A stretch of 39,873 bases of DNA, taken from assembly GCF_000440115.1 (NCBI RefSeq), contig NZ_ALMY01000006.1:1-39873 (forward strand). Reading direction: 5' to 3'. The stretch is from Streptococcus suis YS56 (GTDB taxonomy: Bacteria > Bacillota > Bacilli > Lactobacillales > Streptococcaceae). The position numbers and the translations under genes were made by a program. The notes beneath the pieces were generated by a model, which was not told the origin of the DNA, made no database searches, and saw only the letters and a list, made by a program, of their open reading frames with translations. The first letter of the stretch is position 1. Each line of letters starts with the position of its first letter. This document shows positions 25,754 to 34,197 of the stretch, piece by piece.

Positions 25754-28700
25754 TTATTCTCCTTCATAGACTTCCATTAGAGAACGAATCAACTTGTCAT
25801 AATCGACTCGTTTGAGTTGTCTACCTTCTTCTGTTTTCTTCATTTCTTCACGGGCTAGGCGTTTGATTTCCCCTTCTAAAAAGGCTTCGTTTTCAAGAAT
25901 ACCTTGATTGAGACCAATTTGATAATCAATCAATGGCTTGGCACCTTTAAGAACTTGGTAAATGGCTGGGAAATCACTCACTACTGTTGATTGGGTGACA
26001 CGTTTGAAAGTACGGGCTGACATAGTATCTCCACCAAAGTTCATAGCCAAACGGTTCATTCTTGATTTGTAATCCTCAACAGAGTCAAATAAACTTTGAT
26101 AGGCTAGTTTGGTCTCCTTGATTCTCGCTAGACTGTACCCTTCGACTTCTTGGGTCATGTGTTTGTTTAGAACGCGTTGAAACTCTTCAAACAGGCTGAC
26201 CCATTCTGGATCTTTCTCATCCCTCCGCAGATTGATACCATTAGCCACACGGCGTCGGATATCGTCCAAGTCATTAGCCGCAAGTCGTAGCTCTTCTTCC
26301 TTTATCTTGGTAAAGCTAAAGCTGGTTTCAGACATGGCTAGATTCAGCAATTGTTGGCTGGAGAAACTATCTGGTTTTTCTAACAAACTCAAGGTCAACA
26401 GACGACGGGATAGCATATTCAAAAGGCTAGCAATTTCTCCCATATTGACCTGTTTGACAATATCGTGGTAGCCATGCAAACGTGCCATGTTGTAGTACTG
26501 ACGAATGGTTTCAAGAGATTTTCGGAGGGCGATTAACTCTTTCCTATCCTTGGCTTCATCGATGGCTCTTCCGAAAAATTCTAAGTTATCTGTCGGATAG
26601 TTCATTAGAACTCGGTTAGAGCTCGCTAGCTGTTCCTGGACTTCTTCTGGGGACACAAAAATAGTTGCAAAAGGATTATCTCCGTCTTCTTCTGTCAAAG
26701 CTGCCTGGTATTCCCGATTGAGTTCTTCCAGATAGGCTTTATTGGTCTTGTCAAATTCCTTGGAAATGTCCGCAAAATCAATGACATAGCCAAAAGCATA
26801 ATCCTTGTACGGACGGTTGACACAGGTTAAGGTCTGCAAGAGATTATGGGCCTTGATTTTCCGTCCAAGATAGAGGCGTTTTAAACGAGGGGCATCAAAT
26901 CCTGTCAAAAGCATAGAATAAACAATGACGAAATCGAACAGCCCTTTCTTGAACTTGTCTACCTCTTCTTTCTTGTAGTCCTTGTCTCCCACATCATGCA
27001 AAATCAAGGTAGAAGTGAAACTGGTCTGGCCTGCTAGTCGCCGTTCTTCTAGTTGCTGGTGCAATTCTCGTGCTTGTTCGGATGAATCACAGACAATCAT
27101 TCCACCGATTGATTGGTCACCAAAAAGAATATCCCGTGCTCTTGTAAAATCATCTAAGATGAAATCCAACATGGGACTGACATAGCGAGGATGAGCAAAT
27201 ATTTCTTTCTTATCAATCGAGCCTTTTTGAATTTCTTCATGGATGGCTTTTAGGTTTTCCTTGTAAGAAGTTTCGATGTCCTCACGCATCAGTCGCAGGG
27301 TAAATCCATCTGAAATGGATTGATTATAGTAGTATTTATGAATGTAGTCACCAAAGATATCCCGTGTGGTGACAGCTGTTTCCTTGGTTTTTCCATCTGC
27401 CTTAGGAGCAATCAAAGGGGTACCTGTCAGAGCGATTTTGATAGCCTGCTTATCTGCATTATAGAGATTTGGCAGATAGGACCCTTTTTCATTGTAGGAA
27501 CGATGCGCTTCGTCGATGAAATAGATATTCTGTTGATTTAAGTCATAACCAGAATGGTCTGTTAAATCAGAGGATTCTTTGAATTTTTGGATATTGACAA
27601 CAGACACGTCATATTGGTCTTGGATCTGATTTAGCTCTCTAGGCTTGTTAATGCGTTTGACCTTCAGACCACGCTTGCTAAATTCTTTAAATGCCTGATC
27701 AGCCAAATCCAATCGGTCCACCACAAAGTAAAACTGCGGTACAATTCCTTTTTGGGCATAAAAGTCCCTCAAATAGCGGATATTGAAGAAGGCTAGGGCA
27801 GTCTTACCAGAACCCTGTGTATGCCAGATAACCCCTTTCTTCATCCCTGCTTCCAACTCTCTCTCAATCGCCTTGGTCGCAAAATATTGCGGGTACCGCA
27901 TGGCGTGTTTCTGTAGTTGAACCTGTTCGTTTTTATCACGTTCTTCCACATAGACTAAACCGTAACGAAGCATGAAAAAGAGCCGTTCTTTCTGATAAAG
28001 GGAAGTTAAGAAAGAATTACAAGGGCTGAATGGATCCAAATTGGTTAGAAATTCTGCCTGTGACTTGAGGGCAAATCGCTTGACATCCGTAAGAACTAAA
28101 TCAATCATCTCTTCCTCTAATGGAGATAAACACTCTTGTAAGTGTCCTTCCTCTTCTTTGAAAGAGTTGAACTTGGTAGTAGAATAGGCATTGCTACAAT
28201 AAAAAGAGCCTTGTAACTGCTGACCTTGGCTATCATTATAGTGAAGATTATCCGAAAAGGAAATCAGCTGGGTAATATTGTTAAAGCGTCTAAATTTTTT
28301 ATTTTCAAAGCGGAACTTGGTCCGTTCTTTTTCAGACTGAATCCCCGTTTTCCCATCTCGGATGGCATTGGGTTGCTTGACCTCGATATAGCTGAGTGGT
28401 AGACCATTGATAAAGACTGTAATATCTGGTCGGAACTCATCCTCACCATTTTGGCAAGTAACTTCCAAGGCGATATGGAAGGTATTGGCTTCAAGATCGT
28501 CCCATTTGATATAGGTGTAGTCAGAGTCAGAATGAATTCGCTTGAAAAAACTACGTCCAATATCATCTTGGTCTAATTCCAAACGGATGTTTTCAAATTC
28601 CCGTTCAAAGTCAGCTTCACTTGCGTAATTATTGAATCTTAAAAACTGTTGCTTAAAAATCGAAACAAGGATATTGGTTGAATGGTCTCTGTTTTTAATA

Positions 28701-28801
28701 TCTTCACTTGTAGCTGAAAGATAATCATATCCAAGACGAGTCAAATGCAAAGCTGCAGGCAATTGCACTCTTGTAAACTCATTGTGTTCCTTTCTCATCA
28801 T
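25754..28801 (-). CDS. hsdR: Type I restriction endonuclease, HsdR subunit
   Basis: A 1,015-residue nuclease-translocase. The N-terminal PD-(D/E)xK nuclease reads RPDITVFINGLPLSYIEVKQ (Asp and ExK). The motor domains follow with Walker A HTQGSGKTALAFF (about residue 325), the DEAH box FIDEAHRSYNE, and the second RecA-like domain (LLTGFDAPRLKRLYLGR). The helical C-terminus binds HsdM/S. The frame is intact. AGGAG precedes the ATG. First gene of the operon hsdR-hsdM-hsdS plus two Rex-like genes, with an extended -10 promoter upstream. Confidence 0.96.
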   Translation of the reverse strand: MMRKEHNEFTRVQLPAALHLTRLGYDYLSATSEDIKNRDHSTNILVSIFKQQFLRFNNYASEADFEREFENIRLELDQDDIGRSFFKRIHSDSDYTYIKWDDLEANTFHIALEVTCQNGEDEFRPDITVFINGLPLSYIEVKQPNAIRDGKTGIQSEKERTKFRFENKKFRRFNNITQLISFSDNLHYNDSQGQQLQGSFYCSNAYSTTKFNSFKEEEGHLQECLSPLEEEMIDLVLTDVKRFALKSQAEFLTNLDPFSPCNSFLTSLYQKERLFFMLRYGLVYVEERDKNEQVQLQKHAMRYPQYFATKAIERELEAGMKKGVIWHTQGSGKTALAFFNIRYLRDFYAQKGIVPQFYFVVDRLDLADQAFKEFSKRGLKVKRINKPRELNQIQDQYDVSVVNIQKFKESSDLTDHSGYDLNQQNIYFIDEAHRSYNEKGSYLPNLYNADKQAIKIALTGTPLIAPKADGKTKETAVTTRDIFGDYIHKYYYNQSISDGFTLRLMREDIETSYKENLKAIHEEIQKGSIDKKEIFAHPRYVSPMLDFILDDFTRARDILFGDQSIGGMIVCDSSEQARELHQQLEERRLAGQTSFTSTLILHDVGDKDYKKEEVDKFKKGLFDFVIVYSMLLTGFDAPRLKRLYLGRKIKAHNLLQTLTCVNRPYKDYAFGYVIDFADISKEFDKTNKAYLEELNREYQAALTEEDGDNPFATIFVSPEEVQEQLASSNRVLMNYPTDNLEFFGRAIDEAKDRKELIALRKSLETIRQYYNMARLHGYHDIVKQVNMGEIASLLNMLSRRLLTLSLLEKPDSFSSQQLLNLAMSETSFSFTKIKEEELRLAANDLDDIRRRVANGINLRRDEKDPEWVSLFEEFQRVLNKHMTQEVEGYSLARIKETKLAYQSLFDSVEDYKSRMNRLAMNFGGDTMSARTFKRVTQSTVVSDFPAIYQVLKGAKPLIDYQIGLNQGILENEAFLEGEIKRLAREEMKKTEEGRQLKRVDYDKLIRSLMEVYEGE

Positions 28802-28830
28802 ACAAAGCTCCTAGTTTATTCTTATCAATC

Positions 28831-28839
28831 ATTATACCA
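28831..28839 (-). promoter_or_regulatory. Extended -10 promoter of the hsdR operon
   Basis: TGGTATAAT on the minus strand, 30 bp upstream of the hsdR start. The -35 region is weak. Confidence 0.7.
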
Positions 28840-28860
28840 TATTTGCAAAGGCTTTCCGAC

Positions 28861-28884
28861 AAAAAAACCGCCCTTTCGGACGGT
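28861..28884 (-). terminator. Terminator upstream of hsdR, downstream of the RclA-like gene
   Basis: The minus strand reads ACCGTCC, GAAA tetraloop, GGGCGGT, then TTTTTT. It separates the reductase transcription unit from the hsdR promoter. Confidence 0.85.
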
Positions 28885-28943
28885 CACAGTTCATCAAAGA
28901 AAAAGGGCTCTTGATGAAAAATGGTCAATCAATGAAATGTGAT

Positions 28944-29045
28944 CACTCAATGAAAATTAAGACTAGTCTAGGAAACGAAGTCGCAGATTATACTTGAGTA
29001 TATCAAGGCAAGTTGACGCCGAATAGTGTTAATTTTCGATGAGTG
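28944..29045. repeat. ~102-bp MITE-like element with 17-bp terminal inverted repeats
   Basis: CACTCAATGAAAATTAA (28944-28960) and TTAATTTTCGATGAGTG (29029-29045) are inverted repeats matching at 15 of 17 positions. The interior (CTAGGAAACGAAGTCGCAG, TACTTGAGTA, CAAGGC, TTGACG) resembles a ~100-bp dispersed repeat that I recall from pneumococcal intergenic regions. The right end covers the last five codons and the stop of the RclA-like gene. Confidence 0.7.
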
Positions 29046-30354
29046 AAAAAACATCATTCAAATTCTCAGCCATCGTCGGATGGGTGAAAATTTGCGTTTT
29101 GAAGTAGGTGTAAGGGATTTGGTTGTCAATGGCCATAGCAATCAAGTTAATCAGCTCCTCTGAATTACGACCAAAGAGTGTGGCACCCAGAACAAGCCTA
29201 CTTTCCTTGTCTACGATAACCTTGAAAATACCTTTAAGATCATTATTGACATGGGCACGTGGCATATTGGCAACAGGCAATTCGTTGGCAATATAGTCGT
29301 AACCTGCTTCCATGGCTTCCTTCTCGGTCAGACCAACACGAGACAGCACAGGCGTAATAAAGACGCTGGTTGGAATAGACTTGCGTTGGCTCAAGTTGTA
29401 AGTACCAGTCCCAGTCAATTTACCAAAAACGATACGGAAGTCGTCTAGGGATGTGTAAGTAAATTGTGGTCCGCCATTGACATCTCCCACCGCATAGACA
29501 CCTGGAACAGTCGTTTCGCAGTAGTCATCCACCTTAACAGCACCATTTTCCAAAAGCTCAATCGCCGTATGTTCCAAGCCCAAGTCAGCAGTGTTTGGCA
29601 CACGACCCGTCGCATAGAGGACAGCGTCAAAGACTGCCGTTTCGCCATTAACCGTCACTGCTACTTGCTCGCCCGCAGCTGCTACTTGCTCGATTTTCGC
29701 ACCCAAAACAAAGGTCACACCAGCTTCTTCCATATACTCCTTGGCGAGCTTAGCAACTACTTCCTCTTCTCTTGGTAAAATAGCAGAGCCAGCTTCATAT
29801 ACCGTCACCTGACTGCCGAGTTTGCTGTAGAGTCCAGCAAATTCCAGTCCAATGTTGCCTCCGCCGATAATAGCCAACTTATCAGGACGAGTTTCCAAGT
29901 TTTGAATACCCGTGCTATCATACACGTGAGCTGTATCCAACAAACCTGGAATTGGAATCACGCGCGACTTAGCACCTGTATTGATGACAATAGTTTCCGC
30001 AGTCAGTTGGATGGATTCCTCACCAGCTGACACTTCCACAACCTTATCCGCCACAAAACGCGCGTGTCCTTGGTACAAACTAACACCACTGCCTTTTAAT
30101 ACTGCCTCGTTTTTGTTCCGCAAGCGAGTGGTGACTGTTTCCTTTTGCTTCATGACCTGCTCGAAAGTCCAGTTTTTATCTGCTGCGACCAAGAGGGTCT
30201 TGGTTGGAATACAGCCGATATTGATACAAGTCCCACCGAACATAGCAGGATTTTCTTCCACCAAGGCAACCTTCTTCCCAGCTGCTGACAGCTTACCTGC
30301 CAAGGTCTTACCAGCTTTACCAAAGCCGACGACTAACAAATCAAATTGTTCCAT
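29029..30354 (-). CDS. RclA/Har-type flavin disulfide reductase (hypothiocyanous acid reductase)
   Basis: A 441-residue class I pyridine nucleotide-disulfide oxidoreductase. The N-terminal FAD motif is VVGFGKAGKTLAG, the redox pair is Cys43 and Cys48 in GGTCINIGCIPTKTL, the NAD(P)H motif is IIGGGNIGLEFAGLYSKLG, and the dimerisation domain ends FTHPTMAENLND. The CINIGCIPTK form and the length equal E. coli RclA; the pneumococcal homologue (Har) reduces hypothiocyanous acid. A role in resisting host lactoperoxidase products is likely. The last codons lie in a MITE-like inverted repeat. Generic glutathione or mercuric reductase is less likely. Confidence 0.85.
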   Translation of the reverse strand: MEQFDLLVVGFGKAGKTLAGKLSAAGKKVALVEENPAMFGGTCINIGCIPTKTLLVAADKNWTFEQVMKQKETVTTRLRNKNEAVLKGSGVSLYQGHARFVADKVVEVSAGEESIQLTAETIVINTGAKSRVIPIPGLLDTAHVYDSTGIQNLETRPDKLAIIGGGNIGLEFAGLYSKLGSQVTVYEAGSAILPREEEVVAKLAKEYMEEAGVTFVLGAKIEQVAAAGEQVAVTVNGETAVFDAVLYATGRVPNTADLGLEHTAIELLENGAVKVDDYCETTVPGVYAVGDVNGGPQFTYTSLDDFRIVFGKLTGTGTYNLSQRKSIPTSVFITPVLSRVGLTEKEAMEAGYDYIANELPVANMPRAHVNNDLKGIFKVIVDKESRLVLGATLFGRNSEELINLIAMAIDNQIPYTYFKTQIFTHPTMAENLNDVFSLIEN

Positions 30355-30432
30355 AAGATACTCCTTTTAATGTTTTCAACCTTAGTCTATCAAAAAAGAT
30401 TTTTTTTGGCACAATTCTGCTACGGATGACAA

Positions 30433-30456
30433 AAATCCCTTGAAAATAAGGAATTT
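30433..30456 (-). terminator. Terminator of the two-component system
   Basis: AAATTCCTT pairs with AAGGGATTT (9 bp with one wobble) around ATTTTC on the minus strand, followed by TTTG. It begins a few bases past the histidine kinase stop. Confidence 0.65.
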
Positions 30457-30462
30457 CATGTC

Positions 30463-31812
30463 TTAAAACCGAATGACAAACCGCATGGTATGATGATCAA
30501 GCGGGAAAAAGTCATAGGAAAACTGGTGACTGTCCCAAATCTGCTTAACCAGGTAGAGTCCAATCCCTGTCCCTCCGTCCTCCTTGCTGCGACTGTAATC
30601 TGGTCGGTAGAAAGGCTGGAAAACCTGGTCAAGTTCTTCCTGACTGAGCAAATGAGAAACCTGATTGTCTATTAAAAGCTGATTGGCCTGGAGCTTGAGT
30701 TTGATGTTTGCCTGCGGACTAGCATAACGAAAGGCATTGTCCAGGATATTTTTTAGAGCCTTGGTCAGGTAGATCGGATTCCCATGAATAAAGACTTCTT
30801 CCAAGTCAGTTTGAAACTGATAACCTTCTAACAGTGCCCAGTCAACATAGGAAGGCAGGATTTCTTCAAGCAGACGATGAAGGGCAATTTCTTCTTCCTT
30901 GTTTTTTATAGCCATATCCACTGTGGTAGCTTCTAAGATAGACTGAACGAGGGTTGCTTGTTCAGCTAGGATATCACGACACTTGGCTAGGTAGGTCTGA
31001 TGGTCCTTGAAATCCCCGACATTATAGAGCATCCCCTCAACCAGACCAGTCATGCTGGCAATGGGCGTTTTGAGTTCATGCGAGGTCATACGGAGAAAGT
31101 CAGACTTCTCCTTCTCACGCACCAGGCTACGCTCGTTTTCTTCCCGCAACTCTTCTATGCTGCTCTGCAATTTTCCATAAAGATGATTGATGTCCAGGGC
31201 CAAGGTTGCAATCTCATCACGACCCGTCACTTGACAGGCCAGACCTGCTTGTAAGCTCTGCATTTGCCGTGTCGTCGCAGAGAGGTGGGCAATCCTACGA
31301 GTTGAGAAGTGGCTGTAAATAAAGGCCGAGGTCACGGCTAGGGCAATAATCAAGAGGAGCACAAAGGGATAGAAGGTCAAGAGGGTTTGACTGACTCCTG
31401 ATAGGGTATAAAAACCATATTCGGCTGTGAGAACCAACTCCTTGCCTTCTTTTGTAGTGACAAGAGCCGACCAAGAGCCAATCTCATCGTACTGGCCTTG
31501 CTCCAGATAACTGCTTCCCCGCTCCTGACTGCTCTCTTCCTGCGAAGGATAGATAATCTCCTGATCGGCAGAATAGAGGGTCAAAAGTAGGTCGGGGGAA
31601 TTTTCGTCGTAGGCGGTCAAACTGGCGAGAATCCTTGCCTGGTCCTGACCTTCTAGGGATGTAAGAACTTGGTTATATTCCTGTCTGAGCTGGTCCTTCT
31701 TGACCTGATTGTAATAGATAGGCATGGCATAGTAGAGCAGGCCAAGCAAGATAAGTGAGGTAAGACTGACCATTAGGGTTACGATGAGGAATTGCTTTTT
31801 GGCTAGTTTCAT
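30463..31812 (-). CDS. Sensor histidine kinase, VncS-like
   Basis: A 449-residue membrane kinase. Transmembrane segment 1 is about residues 8-32, an extracellular sensor covers about 33-143, transmembrane segment 2 about 144-168, then a HAMP-like linker, the H-box FLRMTSHELKTPI with phosphorylated His245, and a C-terminal ATPase with DNAFRYA and GTGIGLYLVKQI. The ATG at 31812 lies one base after the response-regulator stop, with GGAG upstream. The H-box region resembles VncS-type kinases. Ligand unknown. Confidence 0.9.
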   Translation of the reverse strand: MKLAKKQFLIVTLMVSLTSLILLGLLYYAMPIYYNQVKKDQLRQEYNQVLTSLEGQDQARILASLTAYDENSPDLLLTLYSADQEIIYPSQEESSQERGSSYLEQGQYDEIGSWSALVTTKEGKELVLTAEYGFYTLSGVSQTLLTFYPFVLLLIIALAVTSAFIYSHFSTRRIAHLSATTRQMQSLQAGLACQVTGRDEIATLALDINHLYGKLQSSIEELREENERSLVREKEKSDFLRMTSHELKTPIASMTGLVEGMLYNVGDFKDHQTYLAKCRDILAEQATLVQSILEATTVDMAIKNKEEEIALHRLLEEILPSYVDWALLEGYQFQTDLEEVFIHGNPIYLTKALKNILDNAFRYASPQANIKLKLQANQLLIDNQVSHLLSQEELDQVFQPFYRPDYSRSKEDGGTGIGLYLVKQIWDSHQFSYDFFPLDHHTMRFVIRF

Positions 31813-31813
31813 C

Positions 31814-32461
31814 TTAGGTCTCCAACTGATAACCACGGCCAATGACCGTTTTTAGGGGAAGGTCTGGTAATTTCTTGCGTAGATTTTTGATGTGGTTGTC
31901 TAGGACACGACTATCCAACTCTGTATAGCCCCAGATATCTAACATCAGGCCGTCTCGACCGACAATCTGGCCCTTGTGCTTAATCAGATAGTGTAGAATG
32001 GCATACTCCTTCTGGGTCAAGGAAACCAGCTTGCCCTGGTCATAAACCATACCTGTTTTTTCAGATAGGCTGATGTTCCCCACCACCAGTTGATCCGTCT
32101 GACATTCCTGACGGAGAATATTCTCAACCCGTTTCATCAGAATAAGGGGAGAAAAGGGTTTGGTAACATAGTCGCTAATCTGCTGATTAAAAGAAAGTAG
32201 CTGGGTGCACTCATCTCCCAAGGCTGTCAGCATGAGAATAGGAATTGCGGAAGTTTTCCGAACTTCCTGCAAGACTTCCAAGCCTGTCATCTCGGGAACC
32301 ATGATGTCTAGAATAAGGAGGTCAAACTGGCTCTCTTGGCTGGCTTGATAAGCTATTCTGCCATTGACAAAACTCAAGACCTCGTGTCCCTCTTCCTTCA
32401 AAAATTCACAGACAACCTGATTGATAACAGGGTCATCTTCTAGTACCAAAATGCGTGCCAT
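31814..32461 (-). CDS. OmpR-family response regulator, VncR-like
   Basis: A 215-residue regulator with receiver domain 1-118 (acidic Glu8-Asp9-Asp10, phosphoacceptor Asp52 in LLILDIMVPE, Lys in DYVTKPF) and an OmpR-type winged helix (about 130-215, VSLTQKEYAILHYL and SRVLDNHIKNLRKKL). It is followed immediately by the kinase gene. Divergent from two intramembrane protease genes; the perfect 11-bp direct repeat between them is a natural binding site for this class, which binds tandem repeats with about one helical turn spacing. Confidence 0.92.
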   Translation of the reverse strand: MARILVLEDDPVINQVVCEFLKEEGHEVLSFVNGRIAYQASQESQFDLLILDIMVPEMTGLEVLQEVRKTSAIPILMLTALGDECTQLLSFNQQISDYVTKPFSPLILMKRVENILRQECQTDQLVVGNISLSEKTGMVYDQGKLVSLTQKEYAILHYLIKHKGQIVGRDGLMLDIWGYTELDSRVLDNHIKNLRKKLPDLPLKTVIGRGYQLET

Positions 32462-32493
32462 ACTTGCTCCCTTTTCTTTCTCTTCTTCTCTCC

Positions 32494-32522
32494 ATTATAG
32501 GCTTATTTGTCCGAGGGCTCAA
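32494..32522 (-). promoter_or_regulatory. Promoter of the two-component system
   Basis: TTGAGC (32522-32517), a 17-bp spacer and TATAAT (32499-32494) on the minus strand, 33 bp upstream of the response-regulator start. Confidence 0.8.
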
Positions 32523-32543
32523 CTAATTTTTGACAATCGCTGC

Positions 32544-32565
32544 AAAAAACAGATAAAAAACAGAT
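32544..32565. promoter_or_regulatory. Tandem 11-bp repeat, response-regulator site candidate
   Basis: AAAAAACAGAT occurs twice, perfectly and head to tail, in the divergent intergenic region. An overlapping plus-strand promoter may start with TTGACA at 32530-32535, so binding here could control the CPBP/PrsW genes. Confidence 0.6.
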
Positions 32566-32660
32566 GACGGGTAGGGTGAGAATAGTTGGTTCTGCTAAAC
32601 TGAGTATAGAAACTAGAAAGGATACTTATATTAAAAGAAAAGAAGAAGGATATTTCTCCA

Positions 32661-33326
32661 GTGGATTTGATAGTTGTGGCTGTGATTTTATTCGGAGAGG
32701 GAATCATCAACTCGACCTTACAGTGTATCGGCCTTTTCACCCAACAAACCAGCCTGGCGGAGAATTTGACCTTTACAGCTCTAGACAATATCAAGGCCTT
32801 GCTGATCCAGTTGGTCTGGCTTGGCTTAGCCCTCGCCTATCTTATCTGGCGGAAGGTGGATATGTTTCAATTGAAAAAACACATTTTCTGGACACCTTGG
32901 GTTCCCCTACAGGCTCTAGTAATTTTCGGATTGGCGGCTCTTTCTATGGACCTGTTTCACTTGCTGACTTATCAATTGACAAGTCCAGTCACGCCCTCCA
33001 TGTTCAGCCTTTTTCCAAATATAGACATCACCCTACTAGCCTACTCTCTCCTCAACGGCTTTTACGAGGAAATCTTTTTTCTTGGGCTATGCTTTATGGT
33101 CAAACCAGAGGCTAGGAAGTGGATTCTTCCCTTCTCGCTCCTGATTCGGTCTAGTTTTCATACCTACCAAGGTCTGGTAGCTGGAATTGGGCTTGGCTTG
33201 ATTGTGGGGCTTCTCTTTCATTTTCTCTATCAAAAACTCCAGCCCCGCAATCTGCTCCCCTTCTTTTTAGCTCATAGTCTGGCTGATGTCATTGGTCTGA
33301 CAGTCTTGTCTTATCTTCTTTACTAA
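32661..33326 (+). CDS. CPBP-family intramembrane protease-like protein
   Basis: A 221-residue polytopic membrane protein of the CPBP/Abi family. Motif 1 is YEEIFFLG (the Glu-Glu pair; the usual Arg of EExxxR is replaced), motif 2 is RSSFHTYQG and motif 3 FLAHSLAD. Members include Rce1-like proteases and bacteriocin self-immunity proteins. The GTG start at 32661 has AAGGA upstream; no ATG alternative exists close by, so the N-terminus is uncertain. An overlapping frame (32564-33115) lacks family features. It is followed 18 bp later by the PrsW-family gene. Confidence 0.8.
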   Translation: MDLIVVAVILFGEGIINSTLQCIGLFTQQTSLAENLTFTALDNIKALLIQLVWLGLALAYLIWRKVDMFQLKKHIFWTPWVPLQALVIFGLAALSMDLFHLLTYQLTSPVTPSMFSLFPNIDITLLAYSLLNGFYEEIFFLGLCFMVKPEARKWILPFSLLIRSSFHTYQGLVAGIGLGLIVGLLFHFLYQKLQPRNLLPFFLAHSLADVIGLTVLSYLLY

Positions 33327-33344
33327 GCATACGAAAGGAATCTT

Positions 33345-34154
33345 ATGAAACACCTATGGAATACCTATAAAAGTCAATTTGCCCTTATTCTTGCCAGCCT
33401 TGGTTTTGTCAGTGGTTGCAAGATGATTTTTGATGAACTAGCCAAGCCGAATGGCATGGAAGAAAAATATCCTCTCTTTCTACTAACCATTTCACTGGTA
33501 GCCCTCTATCTCCTTCCCTTACTGGTCCTCATCCGTCACTTAGAAAAGCGCTATGCTATTTCCAAAAAAGTCAGTCATTTGAGTTGGCTTTTGGGGCTGA
33601 CTGCTGGAGTGGCATTTTCTGACATTGGTCACACAGCCATTGGCTACTTTTTGCTTGAAATCGTTAAGGTCAGCGATGATTTTCGCTATGACTGGGGTGC
33701 TGCTGTATCTGCACCATTTGCGGAAGAGTTTGGGAAGGGCTTGGTTGTCCTCTTGGTTTTGCTGATTGCGAGAAAAATGACTGTAAAAGATGCCTTGGTC
33801 AGCGGTATGATTGCAGGTCTCAGTTTCCAAATTGTTGAAGATATCATGTTTACCTTCCGAGATATGTTTGTGGGTAAACTGGATGGATTTGAAACCATTA
33901 TCGGTCGGGTAGGACAGGCTGGCTGGACCCACTGGGTATTTACCCTACTCTTTGCGGTTGGTCTAGTTGCTCTGCTTGGTCAGGAGAAAAGTCTATCCAA
34001 AGCCCAAGGAGCGTTCTGGCTCCTTGCCAGTCTAGGCCTACATTTCTTCTTCAATTCGCCTTTGAATACTGGCTTTATGACATCACTGCTTCCGCTGGCT
34101 AGTATCCTACTTGGCTTACTTGCCTATCAAACGGTTGAGAAACTATCTGAATAG
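33345..34154 (+). CDS. PrsW-family intramembrane metalloprotease
   Basis: A 269-residue protein with about eight membrane segments. Metalloprotease motifs match PrsW: APFAEEFGKG (Glu-Glu-x-x-Lys), FQIVEDIMF, a membrane His in WTHWVFT, and LHFFFNS. In Bacillus, PrsW cleaves anti-sigma factor RsiW; no sigma/anti-sigma pair is visible here, so the substrate is unknown. It lies 18 bp after the CPBP gene with AAAGGAA upstream, and both are divergent from the two-component system. A terminator follows directly. Confidence 0.87.
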   Translation: MKHLWNTYKSQFALILASLGFVSGCKMIFDELAKPNGMEEKYPLFLLTISLVALYLLPLLVLIRHLEKRYAISKKVSHLSWLLGLTAGVAFSDIGHTAIGYFLLEIVKVSDDFRYDWGAAVSAPFAEEFGKGLVVLLVLLIARKMTVKDALVSGMIAGLSFQIVEDIMFTFRDMFVGKLDGFETIIGRVGQAGWTHWVFTLLFAVGLVALLGQEKSLSKAQGAFWLLASLGLHFFFNSPLNTGFMTSLLPLASILLGLLAYQTVEKLSE

Positions 34155-34160
34155 ACAAAA

Positions 34161-34183
34161 AATCCGCCTTTGAGCGGATTTTT
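34161..34183. terminator. Bidirectional terminator between prsW-like gene and fhs
   Basis: AAAATCCGC and GCGGATTTT pair around CTTTGA, with A and T runs on either side. It can stop the plus-strand protease genes and the minus-strand fhs gene. Confidence 0.9.
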
Positions 34184-34197
34184 TATATTCATTCTTG

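Noticed and set aside
32564-33115. Alternative plus-strand protein overlapping the CPBP gene
   Set aside because: Lacks hydrophobic segments and recognisable domains; the other frame has CPBP motifs and membrane segments.
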